NCBI RefSeq assembly: GCF_013410455.1
Contig: NZ_JACCFW010000001.1
Coordinates: 2,930,929 to 2,994,928, forward strand
Reading direction: 5' to 3'
Source: Allobranchiibius huperziae
GTDB lineage: Bacteria > Actinomycetota > Actinomycetes > Actinomycetales > Dermatophilaceae
Length of the DNA: 64,000 nt
In this document: positions 18,099-26,540 of the stretch, in pieces
Layout of the letters: every line of letters starts with the position of its first letter
Numbering within the stretch: the first letter of the stretch is position 1
Notes under the pieces: generated by a model
Databases searched by the model: none
Told to the model about the DNA's origin: nothing
Seen by the model: the letters and a program-made list of their open reading frames with translations, nothing else
Made by a program: the position numbers and the translations under genes

Positions 18099-18935
18099 TC
18101 AGGACGACGAACGCGAGCCGTGCCCGCTGCGGACCGGATCGTCCTCCTCTTGGGATGGGGCGACGAGGACGGCCGCACGCTCGGCGGACTCCGCGGCGGC
18201 GTCCTCGCGAGAGGGCGCACCGGCCACCAGGTCGCCGAACCAGGTCAGCCCGTGCGCGATGTGCCGGTCGAAACCGCCGGCCCTGCCCCGCGCGCGCACC
18301 TGCTTGCGCGAGCCCTCGGGGTAGCGCCGGTACCAGGGCGAGCCGGGTCGCGCGAGGCGCACCGCACCGACGTACGCGACGATCGGCACGATGGCGGCGA
18401 GCACCACCAGGCGGTACTTCCCCTTCGCCGCACAGATCAGGCAGCAGACGAAACTCGTCAGCAGGATCGCGACGGTGGCCCAGCGCACGGGCGCGTTGCG
18501 GTCGGTGAGCTCGTCGACGTTCTCGGGGGTGAAACCGAGCAGCGTCAGCCCCATCACCATCCCCGCGAGCGCAACGGCCTGCACCGACGCCCGTCCCTGA
18601 CGCGCCCAGTACACGTCGCGCAGGTGCAGGATCAGCGCGAACTCATCGAGTACGAGCGAGGCGCCCGCACCCACGCAGAGCCCCGCGATGTTGAGCGACG
18701 TCGAGTCGTACGACGCGAGCGAGGTGAGAGCGCCCGCGAGGAGCAGGAAGAGCCCCGGCACGGCGTGGTGGATGTGCAGTCCGGTGGAGCTGACGTTGTT
18801 ACGGAACGGGCCACGGCCGCTGCGGATCGTCCGGGTCACGAGGCGGGTCAGCAGGAACGTCGCGATGAACGCCACGAGGCACAGCGCCACGGGCTCCTTG
18901 CCGGCCTCCACGATCCGGTCCTGCCACCAGGTCAC
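18099..18935 (-). CDS. integral membrane protein, unknown function
   Basis: 278 residues with about six hydrophobic segments (for example VALCLVAFIATFLLTRLV, HHAVPGLFLLLAGALTSLA, RWATVAILLTSFVCCLI, LVVLAAIVPIVAYVGAV). Conserved-looking STGLHIHHAVPG and LDEFALILHLRDVYW motifs place it in a widespread actinobacterial membrane family of unknown role; the histidine pair and the aspartate-glutamate pair could bind metal. The cytoplasmic tail is charged and serine-rich, ending at the island junction. GTG at 18935 chosen. Divergent from korA. Confidence 0.75.
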   Translation of the reverse strand: MTWWQDRIVEAGKEPVALCLVAFIATFLLTRLVTRTIRSGRGPFRNNVSSTGLHIHHAVPGLFLLLAGALTSLASYDSTSLNIAGLCVGAGASLVLDEFALILHLRDVYWARQGRASVQAVALAGMVMGLTLLGFTPENVDELTDRNAPVRWATVAILLTSFVCCLICAAKGKYRLVVLAAIVPIVAYVGAVRLARPGSPWYRRYPEGSRKQVRARGRAGGFDRHIAHGLTWFGDLVAGAPSREDAAAESAERAAVLVAPSQEEDDPVRSGHGSRSSS

Positions 18936-19112
18936 AACCGCGAGCGTATGCCGCCCGTCTGGGCGATAGCTCCTTCTCGCACGAGCACATTCTGAAAGCG
19001 TGCTGTCGCGAAGCAGCAGGAAATCCTGTGAAACCGGGGGGTACGGGCGGGATGAAATCGCCTGCGGCCTAGGTTGGAGAAGGTAGACCGACCCCACGGG
19101 AGCACTCGCCAC

Positions 19113-20975
19113 ATGAGCAGCAAGTCCCAGCAGACCCTCGATCGTGTCGTCATCCGATTCGCCGGCGATTCCGGCGACGGTATGCAGTTGACCGGTGACA
19201 GGTTCACCGCCGAGACCGCGAGTCTCGGCAACGACCTGTCGACGCTGCCCAACTTCCCCGCCGAGATCAGAGCGCCGCAGGGCACACTGCCGGGCGTCTC
19301 CTCGTTCCAGCTGCACTTCGCAGACCACGAGGTGCTCACCCCCGGCGACGCGCCCGACGTACTGGTCGCGATGAACCCGGCCGCCCTGCGTGCCAACCTC
19401 GGCGACCTGCCTCGTGGCGGCGTGATCATCGCCGACGCCGACGAGTTCACGAAGCGCAACCTGGCCAAGGTCGGTTATCCCAGCAACCCGCTCGAGGACG
19501 ACAGCCTCGAGTCGTGGGCGCTGCACGCCGTGCCGCTCACCTCAATCACGGTCGCGGCGCTCGCCGACTTCGAGCTCACCCGCAAGGAGAAGGAACGCGC
19601 GAAGAACATGTTCGCGCTCGGGCTGCTGTCGTGGATGTACTCCCGGCCGACCAGCGGCACCGAGTCGTTCCTCAAGCGCAAGTTCGCGGGCAAGCCCGCC
19701 ATCCTCGCCGCCAACCTGGCGGCTCTGCACGCGGGCCACGCGTACGGCGAGACGACCGAGTCGTTCGCGGTCTCCTACACCGTGCGGCGTGCGCCGAAGG
19801 CAACCGGCACCTACCGCAACATCACCGGAAACCTCGCCATCGCCTACGGATTCGTGGCCGCGGCACACCGCGCGGACCGACCCCTGGTGCTGGGCAGCTA
19901 CCCGATCACCCCGGCCTCGGACATCCTGCACACGCTGTCCAGCCTGAAGCGGTTCGGCGTGACGACCATCCAGGCCGAGGACGAGATCGCCGGCGTGGGT
20001 GCCGCGCTCGGCGCGGCGTTCGGTGGCGCGATCGGCCTCACCACGACGTCGGGGCCGGGCCTCGCCCTCAAGGCGGAGACCATCGGGCTCGCCGTCTCCC
20101 TGGAGCTGCCGCTCGTGATCGTCGACGTGCAGCGCGGCGGTCCGTCCACCGGGTTGCCCACCAAGACCGAGCAGTCCGATCTGCTGCAGGCGATGTACGG
20201 CCGCAACGGCGAATCGCCGGTCGCCGTGATCGCCCCTGCGACACCGGTCGACTGCTTCGACGCGGCGCTGGAGGCAGTGCGCATCGCGACGACCTACCGG
20301 ACGCCGGTGATCGTGCTCTCGGACGGCTCGCTGGCGAACGGCTCCGAGCCGTGGCGGCTGCCGCAGATCGGCGACCTGCCGAATCTGCACGTCGACGCCC
20401 CGACCGAGCCCAATTCCGTCGACGACAAGGGCAACCCGGTATTCGCGCCCTACCTGCGCGATCCCAACACGCTGGCGCGGCCGTGGGCCGTTCCGGGCAC
20501 GCCGGGGCTGGAGCACCGGGTCGGCGGCATCGAGAAGGCCGACGTCACCGGCAACATCAGCTACGACCCGGACAACCACGACCACATGGTCCGCACCCGC
20601 CAGGCCAAGATCGACGGCATCGACGTGCCCGACGTCGTGGTCGACGACCCGTCCGGCGACGCCCGCGTGCTGGTCCTGGGGTGGGGTTCGACGTACGGCC
20701 CGATCGCGGAGGCCACCCGGCTGTGCCGCGCTGCAGGATCGAAGGTCGCGCGGGCGCACCTGCGCCACCTGGCGCCGTTCCCTGGGAATCTCGGCGAGGT
20801 GCTGCGCGCGTACGACCGCGTGGTGCTGCCGGAGATGAACCTCGGCCAGCTCGCACTGCTGTTGCGCGGGAAGTACCTGGTCGACGTGCGCAGCCACACC
20901 GCCGTTCGCGGCCTGCCCTTCACCTCGACGGAGATCGCAGCCGTCATCCACGAGCACCTGGAGGACCTCACATGA
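19113..20975 (+). CDS. korA: 2-oxoacid:ferredoxin oxidoreductase subunit alpha (gamma-alpha fusion, KorA)
   Basis: 620 residues. An N-terminal gamma-type domain (FAGDSGDGMQLTGDRF, residues about 12-190) is fused to the alpha-type pyrimidine-binding and domain II regions (GNLAIAYGFVAAAHRADRPLVLGSYPITPASDILH, QAEDEIAGVGAALGAAFGGAIGLTTTSGPG, VDVQRGGPSTGLPTKTEQSDL). This is the KorA layout of actinobacterial 2-oxoglutarate:ferredoxin oxidoreductase, which converts 2-oxoglutarate and CoA to succinyl-CoA while reducing ferredoxin. ATG at 19113 overlaps nothing; korB overlaps its stop by four bases. Confidence 0.94.
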   Translation: MSSKSQQTLDRVVIRFAGDSGDGMQLTGDRFTAETASLGNDLSTLPNFPAEIRAPQGTLPGVSSFQLHFADHEVLTPGDAPDVLVAMNPAALRANLGDLPRGGVIIADADEFTKRNLAKVGYPSNPLEDDSLESWALHAVPLTSITVAALADFELTRKEKERAKNMFALGLLSWMYSRPTSGTESFLKRKFAGKPAILAANLAALHAGHAYGETTESFAVSYTVRRAPKATGTYRNITGNLAIAYGFVAAAHRADRPLVLGSYPITPASDILHTLSSLKRFGVTTIQAEDEIAGVGAALGAAFGGAIGLTTTSGPGLALKAETIGLAVSLELPLVIVDVQRGGPSTGLPTKTEQSDLLQAMYGRNGESPVAVIAPATPVDCFDAALEAVRIATTYRTPVIVLSDGSLANGSEPWRLPQIGDLPNLHVDAPTEPNSVDDKGNPVFAPYLRDPNTLARPWAVPGTPGLEHRVGGIEKADVTGNISYDPDNHDHMVRTRQAKIDGIDVPDVVVDDPSGDARVLVLGWGSTYGPIAEATRLCRAAGSKVARAHLRHLAPFPGNLGEVLRAYDRVVLPEMNLGQLALLLRGKYLVDVRSHTAVRGLPFTSTEIAAVIHEHLEDLT

Positions 20976-22057
20976 GCATCGATCTGGGTATGCCGAAGCT
21001 CGGCACCTCCGGAGTCCCGCGGCTCGGCGACGACGAAGCGCAGACGAAGAAGGACTTCACCTCCGACCAGGAGGTGCGCTGGTGCCCCGGGTGCGGCGAC
21101 TACGCGATCCTCGCCGCGATGCAGGGCTTCCTGCCCGACCTCGGGCTGCGCCGGGAGAACATCGTCTTCATCTCCGGAATCGGGTGCGCCGCCCGCTTCC
21201 CGTACTACCTGGACACCTTCGGCATGCACTCGATCCACGGGCGCGCGCCCGCGATCGCGACCGGCCTCGCCACCTCCCGCGAGGACCTGTCGGTGTGGGT
21301 CGTGACCGGTGACGGCGACGCGCTGTCGATCGGCGGCAACCACCTGATCCACGCCCTGCGCCGCAACGTCAACATCAAGATCCTGCTCTTCAACAACAAG
21401 ATCTACGGCCTCACCAAGGGCCAGTACTCCCCCACGTCCGATGTCGGCGCGGTGACCAAGTCCTCGCCGCTGGGATCGGTGGATCAGCCGTTCGACCCGG
21501 TGTCGCTGGCGCTCGGCGCGGAGGCCAGTTTCGTTGCCCGCACCATGGATTCGGACCGCAAGCACCTGACCGCGACGCTGCGCGCGGCCGCCGAGCACCG
21601 GGGTAGCGCCCTGGTCGAGATCTACCAGAACTGCCCGATCTTCAACGACGGCGCCTTCCAGCTGGTCAAGGACCGTGACGAGGCGAGCGCGCGCATCATG
21701 CAGCTGGTCGACGGCGAGCCGATCCGGGCCGGCGAGGGCGAGACGGCGCGCGTCGTCGTACGCGGCCCCGAAGGCCACCTGGCCGTCGAGCCGGAGGCCA
21801 CCGCTGATCCGGCACGCGTCGTGCGGCACCGGGTGAACGACAACGACCCGAGCCAGGCGTTCGCGCTGAGCCGCCTGGACGACCCGTCGTTCGCGCAGCT
21901 GCCGATGGGGGTCTTCCGATCGGTGTCGAGACCGACGTACGACGACGGGGTCCGCAGCCAGGTCGCCGCCGCGATCGACACGGCCGGCGGCCCCGCCGAC
22001 GACCGGGCACTGGAGCAGCTGCTGCACGGTCACGACACCTGGACCGTCTCCGACTGA
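20972..22057 (+). CDS. korB: 2-oxoacid:ferredoxin oxidoreductase subunit beta (KorB)
   Basis: 361 residues; carries thiamine diphosphate and the [4Fe-4S] cluster. Motifs: RWCPGCGDYAILAAMQ, ISGIGCAARFPYY, the ThDP motif GDGDALSIGGNHLIHALRRN, and NNKIYGLTKGQYSPTS. Works with KorA, linking the TCA cycle to low-potential ferredoxin. The ATG at 20972 is within an ATGA overlap; the very long open frame upstream is korA in another register. No ferredoxin gene adjoins the pair. Confidence 0.94.
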   Translation: MSIDLGMPKLGTSGVPRLGDDEAQTKKDFTSDQEVRWCPGCGDYAILAAMQGFLPDLGLRRENIVFISGIGCAARFPYYLDTFGMHSIHGRAPAIATGLATSREDLSVWVVTGDGDALSIGGNHLIHALRRNVNIKILLFNNKIYGLTKGQYSPTSDVGAVTKSSPLGSVDQPFDPVSLALGAEASFVARTMDSDRKHLTATLRAAAEHRGSALVEIYQNCPIFNDGAFQLVKDRDEASARIMQLVDGEPIRAGEGETARVVVRGPEGHLAVEPEATADPARVVRHRVNDNDPSQAFALSRLDDPSFAQLPMGVFRSVSRPTYDDGVRSQVAAAIDTAGGPADDRALEQLLHGHDTWTVSD

Positions 22058-22098
22058 TCCCTGCCAGCCGTGGATCGTGCGCGGCGAGGTGGCCGGTT

Positions 22099-22138
22099 TG
22101 CGTCGGTGGCCAGGGCTGCAGCACTGGCCACGGACGCA
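22099..22138 (+). terminator. hairpin downstream of korB
   Basis: 15-base arms (22099-22113 and 22124-22138) pair with a single mismatch around a 10-base loop, 41 bases after the korB stop. Probable transcription stop between korAB and the permease gene; no T-tract. Confidence 0.6.
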
Positions 22139-22222
22139 GAACCCCCACCCGGTTCGGCGGCGTCCGTCGGCCCGATAGCCTTCGATTTCAAAGCCTCCAC
22201 CGACCGATCGAGGGACCGCCCG

Positions 22223-23164
22223 ATGGCGAACGGCAAGCCGGCCCGCTCCGAGACGAGCACGGGCACGGCGTACGGGTTCGTCGCCTACCTGCTGTGGGGC
22301 GCCTTCCCGCTCTACTTCCACGCCATCGAGCCCGTCGGCGCGTGGGAGGTCCTGGCGCACCGGGTGCTGTGGACGCTGCTCGTGTGCGCGGTGATCCTGG
22401 CGGTGCGTCGGCGGATGGGCTTCGTACGCGAGGTGCTGGCCGAGCCGCGCCGCCTCGTCGCACTGAGCATCGCCAGCCTGCTGATCGCCGCGAACTGGAC
22501 GATCTACGTGCAGGCGGTCGTCACCGGCCACGTCACCGAGGCCGCCCTCGGTTACTTCCTGAACCCGCTGGTCACCGTCGCGCTCGGCGTGGTGGTGCTG
22601 AAGGAACGGCTGAGGGTGCTGCAGTGGGTGGCCGTCGCGATCGGCGTCGCCGCGTGCGTCTACCTCGCCGTCGACTACGGCAAACCGCCGTGGATCGCGG
22701 TCAGCCTCGCTCTGTCGTTCGCCGGCTACGGGCTGATGAAGAAGCGCGTCGGCGGCCGCCTGACCGCGTTGGAGAGCCTGTCGTTCGAGACGGCGGTGCT
22801 CGCGCCGATCGCCGTGATCCTGTTGGCGGTGCTGACGATCCGCGGTGACTCGACCTTCACCACGGAAGGCACAGGCCACGCTGTTCTCCTCGCGGTGTCC
22901 GGCATCGTCACCGCGGTGCCGCTGCTGCTCTTCGCCGCCGCAGCACGTCGGGTGCCGCTCGTGACGATCGGGCTGCTGCAGTTCCTCACTCCGATCCTGC
23001 AGCTCATCTGCGGGGTCGCCCTGCTGGGCGAGCACATGTCGTCGGCGCGCTGGATCGGCTTCGGGATCGTGTGGATCGCGCTGGTGCTGCTCGTGATCGA
23101 CTCGGTCATGAGCGCCAACCGAGGGCGCCGTCTCAGCCGGTCGGCGGCCAGTCTCGCCGCCTGA
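22223..23164 (+). CDS. rarD: EamA-family transporter RarD
   Basis: 313 residues with ten hydrophobic segments. RarD signatures: TGTAYGFVAYLLWGAFPLYF, VLAHRVLWTLL, SLLIAANWTIYVQAVVTGH and EAALGYFLNPLVTVALGVVVLKERLRVLQWVAVAIG. RarD proteins are inner-membrane drug/metabolite transporters, historically called chloramphenicol-sensitive proteins; the substrate is unknown. ATG at 22223 follows GAGGGA. Its stop overlaps the next start (TGATG). Confidence 0.9.
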   Translation: MANGKPARSETSTGTAYGFVAYLLWGAFPLYFHAIEPVGAWEVLAHRVLWTLLVCAVILAVRRRMGFVREVLAEPRRLVALSIASLLIAANWTIYVQAVVTGHVTEAALGYFLNPLVTVALGVVVLKERLRVLQWVAVAIGVAACVYLAVDYGKPPWIAVSLALSFAGYGLMKKRVGGRLTALESLSFETAVLAPIAVILLAVLTIRGDSTFTTEGTGHAVLLAVSGIVTAVPLLLFAAAARRVPLVTIGLLQFLTPILQLICGVALLGEHMSSARWIGFGIVWIALVLLVIDSVMSANRGRRLSRSAASLAA

Positions 23165-23787
23165 TGGAGCAGGTCTGGTACGCCGCGTACGGCTCGAACC
23201 TGTCACGTGACCGGTTCAGTCACTACCTCTTCGGCGGCCGACCGTCGGGTGCCTCGCGCACCTACCCCGGAGCCCGCGACCGTACGCCGCCCACCGGCGA
23301 CCACCCGCTGCTGCTGCCCGGCCGGCTCTACTTCGCGTGGGAGTCACCGACCTGGACCGGCGGTGTCGCGTTCTACGACCCGACGGTGCGGGACGGGGCG
23401 CCGACGGTCGCGGCACGCGCGTACCTGCTCACCGTGCAGCAGTTCAGCGATGTCGCCGCCCAGGAGATGCACCGACCGCCCGGGGACGAGGTGGACGTCG
23501 CCGGCCTGCTCGCGCACGCACCGGTGGCGACGCTCGGCCCCGGCCGGTACGAGACGTTGCACCAGGTCGGCGAACTCGAGGGTGTCCCGGTCGTGACGTT
23601 CTCCGCGCCCTGGACGATCGAGACCGCGCCGCTCAACGCACCCAGCGCGGCATACCTGCGCCGGATCGCGGACGGTCTGCGCGAGGCGCACGGCTGGTCG
23701 GCGGAGCAGATCTGCGACTACCTGCTCGACTGCCCCGGCGTGCGACCCACCTGGAGCCGCGCGTCGCTCGCGGGAGCGACCGACTAG
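23164..23787 (+). CDS. gamma-glutamylcyclotransferase-like fold protein
   Basis: 207 residues beginning WYAAYGSNLSRDRFSHYLFGG, the YGSNL substrate loop of the GGCT/AIG2 superfamily, with a later FAWESPTWTGGVAFYDP strand-turn. Actinobacterial homologues are often labelled histone deacetylase, which I think is a legacy misannotation because no deacetylase motifs are present. The usual GGCT catalytic glutamate is not clearly placed. Overlaps rarD by one base (TGATG), suggesting co-transcription. Confidence 0.75.
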   Translation: MEQVWYAAYGSNLSRDRFSHYLFGGRPSGASRTYPGARDRTPPTGDHPLLLPGRLYFAWESPTWTGGVAFYDPTVRDGAPTVAARAYLLTVQQFSDVAAQEMHRPPGDEVDVAGLLAHAPVATLGPGRYETLHQVGELEGVPVVTFSAPWTIETAPLNAPSAAYLRRIADGLREAHGWSAEQICDYLLDCPGVRPTWSRASLAGATD

Positions 23788-23799
23788 CGCGGCCCTCCG

Positions 23800-24633
23800 T
23801 CACCCCCACTCCAGGAGTTCGAAAGCCTCGCCGCTGACCGGCAACTCGTCCAGCAGCGGCCGGAAGTGCGGGTCGGTGTCGTGCCCGTCGAAGCTGATGG
23901 CGGCGATGCCGTCCTCGGCGAGCGACAGCAGACTGTCCCGCACGCACGCGCGCAGGAGTGCGAGCCCGTCAGTCTCGTCACGCTCACGACACTCGGCCAC
24001 CACCACCGGCTCCGGTGCATCGGCGAAGACGAACGCCGCGGCCCTGACGCGACCCTCACCGACGACCCTGGTGTGCACGAGGTCGAGCTCATCGGCGAAG
24101 TCCTCGAGCAGGGGCTCTTCGAACCCTGGTGCCACGGGAGCCCAGTCGGCGTGCATCCACTCATAGATGTCGGTCCATGCACGCTGCAACTCGGAGAGGT
24201 CCACGGCGGTGCCCGCGACGGTCGCGACGGGCGATCTCGTGAGCCGCGCGGCATCGACCGTCTGCACCCGTTCCGGCGGGCAGGTCTGGTAAGCGTGCGC
24301 GCCCAGGCCTCGTGCGAATTGCACAGCCGCGGAGGAGACGAAGCCGCGTGAGCACATCGGCTTGGGATCGGTTCGCAGGTCCGCCAGGTACCTCGCGATG
24401 CTGCGACCGTGGCCACGGCGGCGGCGCTGCGGCGCGACCACGACCTCCACCCAGTACCGGTCGTCGCGCACAGGGCTGGTGAACAGATGACCCGCGGCCA
24501 CGACCATGCCGTCCTCCGTCCCCACGACCGCGCGCGTGGCATCGTCGCGCCACCGGTCCGCGCGCAGGTCGATGCCCGCGAGCCAGTCAGGCGCCGCCGT
24601 CACGTCGCCGGCGGTCGCCGGGCGGATGTCCAT
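23800..24633 (-). CDS. GNAT-family N-acetyltransferase
   Basis: 277 residues from ATG at 24633 (a start at 24666 would add eleven). The acetyl-CoA-binding beta4-alpha3 motif is RYWVEVVVAPQRRRRGHGRSIARYL (V/I-x-P-x-x-R-x-x-G-x-G/A pattern). A second half (from about residue 150) resembles a degenerate GNAT repeat (VVAECRERDETDGLALLRACV). Acceptor unknown. Convergent with the cyclotransferase-like gene at only 12 bases. Confidence 0.8.
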   Translation of the reverse strand: MDIRPATAGDVTAAPDWLAGIDLRADRWRDDATRAVVGTEDGMVVAAGHLFTSPVRDDRYWVEVVVAPQRRRRGHGRSIARYLADLRTDPKPMCSRGFVSSAAVQFARGLGAHAYQTCPPERVQTVDAARLTRSPVATVAGTAVDLSELQRAWTDIYEWMHADWAPVAPGFEEPLLEDFADELDLVHTRVVGEGRVRAAAFVFADAPEPVVVAECRERDETDGLALLRACVRDSLLSLAEDGIAAISFDGHDTDPHFRPLLDELPVSGEAFELLEWG

Positions 24634-24721
24634 CACCCCATCCTGGACCGCGACGAGCGCGCGCATGCGGGCCGGAATCCGAACGGTTTCCGCCAGGGCC
24701 TGGCGGTGGCATGCTGCACAA

Positions 24722-25183
24722 ATGGAGACGGAGACTCTGTACGACGCCGCCGGCGGAACGGTGGGGCTGACCCGGTTGGCACATGCCTGGCACGAGCGCG
24801 TGATGGCCGACGAGGTCGTGGCGCATGCCTTCCATCACGGATTCCGTCCCGACCACAGCGAGCGACTCGCGGCGTACTGGGTGGAGGCGCTCGGTGGCCC
24901 CCGTGCGTACACCGGCACGTACGGCGACGAGACGTCCGTCGTCCGCCTGCACGCGGGCGAGGGCGAGCACGAAGACATGGACCAGCGCGCGATCGCCTGC
25001 TTCGATCAGGCACTCGCCGACACCGGTCTCGCCGGGGACCCGCGCCTCGCCGGTGCCTTGCACGACTACTTCGCGTGGGCCACCACCATGTCCATGGCGA
25101 AATACCCGCGCAGCGCGGACGACGTACCTGACGGTTTGGACATTCCGCAGTGGACGTGGGACGGCCTGAAGGAATCGCGTTGA
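24722..25183 (+). CDS. group II truncated haemoglobin
   Basis: 153 residues. The 2-over-2 globin pattern is seen in YDAAGGTVGLTRLAHAWHERVM, HAFHHGFRPDHSERLAAYWVEALGGP with the following YTG, and RLHAGEGEHEDMDQRAIACFDQAL, which should carry the proximal F8 histidine. TrHb2 proteins bind O2 and may protect against NO or deliver oxygen to respiratory enzymes. Slightly longer than typical due to an N-terminal lead. Next to the divergent GNAT gene; regulation not visible. Confidence 0.85.
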   Translation: METETLYDAAGGTVGLTRLAHAWHERVMADEVVAHAFHHGFRPDHSERLAAYWVEALGGPRAYTGTYGDETSVVRLHAGEGEHEDMDQRAIACFDQALADTGLAGDPRLAGALHDYFAWATTMSMAKYPRSADDVPDGLDIPQWTWDGLKESR

Positions 25184-25229
25184 GGCAGAGGGTTGCTCGC
25201 CCGCCCCACTGCTCGACGTAGGGGCCGAC

Positions 25230-25811
25230 GTGTTCGCGAGCACCACTCCCACTGACGCCGAACGCGCGGCCGCGCGGCCGGGCGATCACCGTGTCGCGCG
25301 CGCCGACGTGATCATGGACCGCGCCTTCACGCTGGACGCCCCACCGGCCACCGTGTGGCCGTGGCTCGTGCAGCTGGGGAAGGCACGTGCCGGCTGGTAT
25401 CTGCCGCGGTCCATCGAGCGTCTCCTGCCCCACGGTCGGCGTGCCGCCCGAAGCCTCCTGCCGCAGTGGCAGGCACTCGCCGTGGGCGACGTCATCCCGG
25501 ACTACGGCGGCACGCAGGAGACCTTCCGCGTGGAGGAGCTGGAGCGGCCCACGTCGATCGTCTACTCCTCGCAGCGCGGGAGGACGGCGATCACCTGGTC
25601 GATCACGCTGCAGCCCGACGCGAGCCCGGACCGCACGCGGGTCTGCCTGCGGCTGCGCGCGGCGCCGGTGCGAAGGAAGCGTCTGATGCAGACCGCCGGA
25701 GGATTCTTCGACGCGTCGACCATCGCGGTCATGGCGGCGGGCCTGCGCGAGCGTCTCGCCGAAACCCCGGTTGTCAGCGGATCTGTGGCGCCGACACCAC
25801 CAGGACGCTGA
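25230..25811 (+). CDS. SRPBCC-family (START-like) protein
   Basis: 193 residues from a GTG at 25230. The segment FTLDAPPATVWPWLVQLGKARAGWY is the classic opening strand of the polyketide cyclase/dehydrase-like SRPBCC fold, followed by ALAVGDVIPDYGG. Ligand unknown. The last 13 codons (VVSGSVAPTPPGR and the stop) lie inside a 46-bp dispersed palindromic repeat (25770-25815), so the C-terminus was evidently rewritten by insertion of that element. Confidence 0.75.
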   Translation: MFASTTPTDAERAAARPGDHRVARADVIMDRAFTLDAPPATVWPWLVQLGKARAGWYLPRSIERLLPHGRRAARSLLPQWQALAVGDVIPDYGGTQETFRVEELERPTSIVYSSQRGRTAITWSITLQPDASPDRTRVCLRLRAAPVRRKRLMQTAGGFFDASTIAVMAAGLRERLAETPVVSGSVAPTPPGR

Positions 25812-25815
25812 CAAC
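25770..25815. repeat. 46-bp palindromic repeat, family B copy 1
   Basis: 10-bp perfect arms GTTGTCAGCG / CGCTGACAAC enclose the core GTGGCGCCGACACCA. It covers the 3' end and stop of the SRPBCC gene. Copies 2 and 3 are at 25834-25879 and 55318-55363. Confidence 0.85.
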
Positions 25816-25833
25816 CGAGAGGGTCCCTCCACC

Positions 25834-25879
25834 ATTGTCAGCAAATCTGTGGCGCCGACACCACCAGGACGCTGACGAT
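25834..25879. repeat. 46-bp palindromic repeat, family B copy 2
   Basis: Same orientation as copy 1 and separated from it by 18 bases; differs at the arm ends (ATTGTCAGC / GCTGACGAT). It ends 7 bases before the convergent response-regulator stop, so the tandem pair fills the space between two convergent genes. Confidence 0.85.
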
Positions 25880-25886
25880 CGGGTGG

Positions 25887-26540
25887 TCAGTCGAGCCTGA
25901 TCAGACCCTCCCGGTACGCCGCGCTGACTGCTGCCGTGCGGTCGTTCACCCCCAGCTTGGCGAACGCGCGGAGCAGGTGGGTCTTGACGGTCGCCTCGCC
26001 GATGAAGAGCCGCCGACCGATGGCGGCGTTCGACAACCCGTCCGCGACGAGGGCGACGATCTCGATCTCGCGGGCCGACAGTTGCGCGGAGCGGGCGACC
26101 TGGCCCCGCGCGGACAGCCTGGCAGCAACCTCCGGGGCCAACACCTCCTCACCGCGCACGGCGCTGCGGATCGCGTCGACCAGGGTCTGCAGCGGCGCAT
26201 CCTTGAGCAGATAGCCGCGGGCGCCCGCCTCGATCGCCCGGACGATGTCGGTGTCGCTGTCGTAGGTGGTGAGCACCAGCACCGGAGGCGCTCCCGGGGT
26301 CGCGCTCAACCGCGCGGTGGTCTCGACACCGTCCATGACGGGCATCCGCAGATCGGTCAGGACCAGGTCGGGCGCGAGATCCGCGACCAAGTTGAGGCAC
26401 TCGGCGCCGTTACGGCCGGTGCCGACCACCTCGAGTCCGTCGTGCTCGCTCAGCATCGCCACGATGCCCGCGCGGACCACGGGATGGTCGTCGACGACGA
26501 CGATGCGAAGGGGTCGCGTCTCACCCTGGGCGGCGGTCAT
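25887..26540 (-). CDS. NarL/LuxR-type response regulator
   Basis: 217 residues. Receiver domain with acidic pair VVVDDHPVVRAG, phospho-acceptor Asp63 (LVLTDLRMPVMDG) and LLKDAPLQTL; LuxR helix-turn-helix at about 150-205 (LSAREIEIVALVADGLSNAAIGRRL, FIGEATVKTHL). Translationally coupled (ATGA) to the sensor kinase upstream; probably activates or adjusts the linked ABC exporter genes. Confidence 0.93.
   Translation of the reverse strand: MTAAQGETRPLRIVVVDDHPVVRAGIVAMLSEHDGLEVVGTGRNGAECLNLVADLAPDLVLTDLRMPVMDGVETTARLSATPGAPPVLVLTTYDSDTDIVRAIEAGARGYLLKDAPLQTLVDAIRSAVRGEEVLAPEVAARLSARGQVARSAQLSAREIEIVALVADGLSNAAIGRRLFIGEATVKTHLLRAFAKLGVNDRTAAVSAAYREGLIRLD

Noticed and set aside
18087-18995. 302-codon plus-strand open frame opposite the membrane protein
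   Set aside because: It lacks hydrophobic or domain patterns, while the minus strand encodes a coherent six-helix protein.
22070-22222. N-terminal extension of RarD by 51 codons
   Set aside because: The extension covers the korB terminator hairpin and has no homologous pattern; ATG at 22223 has a ribosome site and the normal RarD start.
25770-25879. Repeat-spacer-repeat look suggesting a CRISPR
   Set aside because: Only two units in tandem, each itself palindromic over 46 bases, an 18-base spacer and no cas genes; it fits a REP-like pair.
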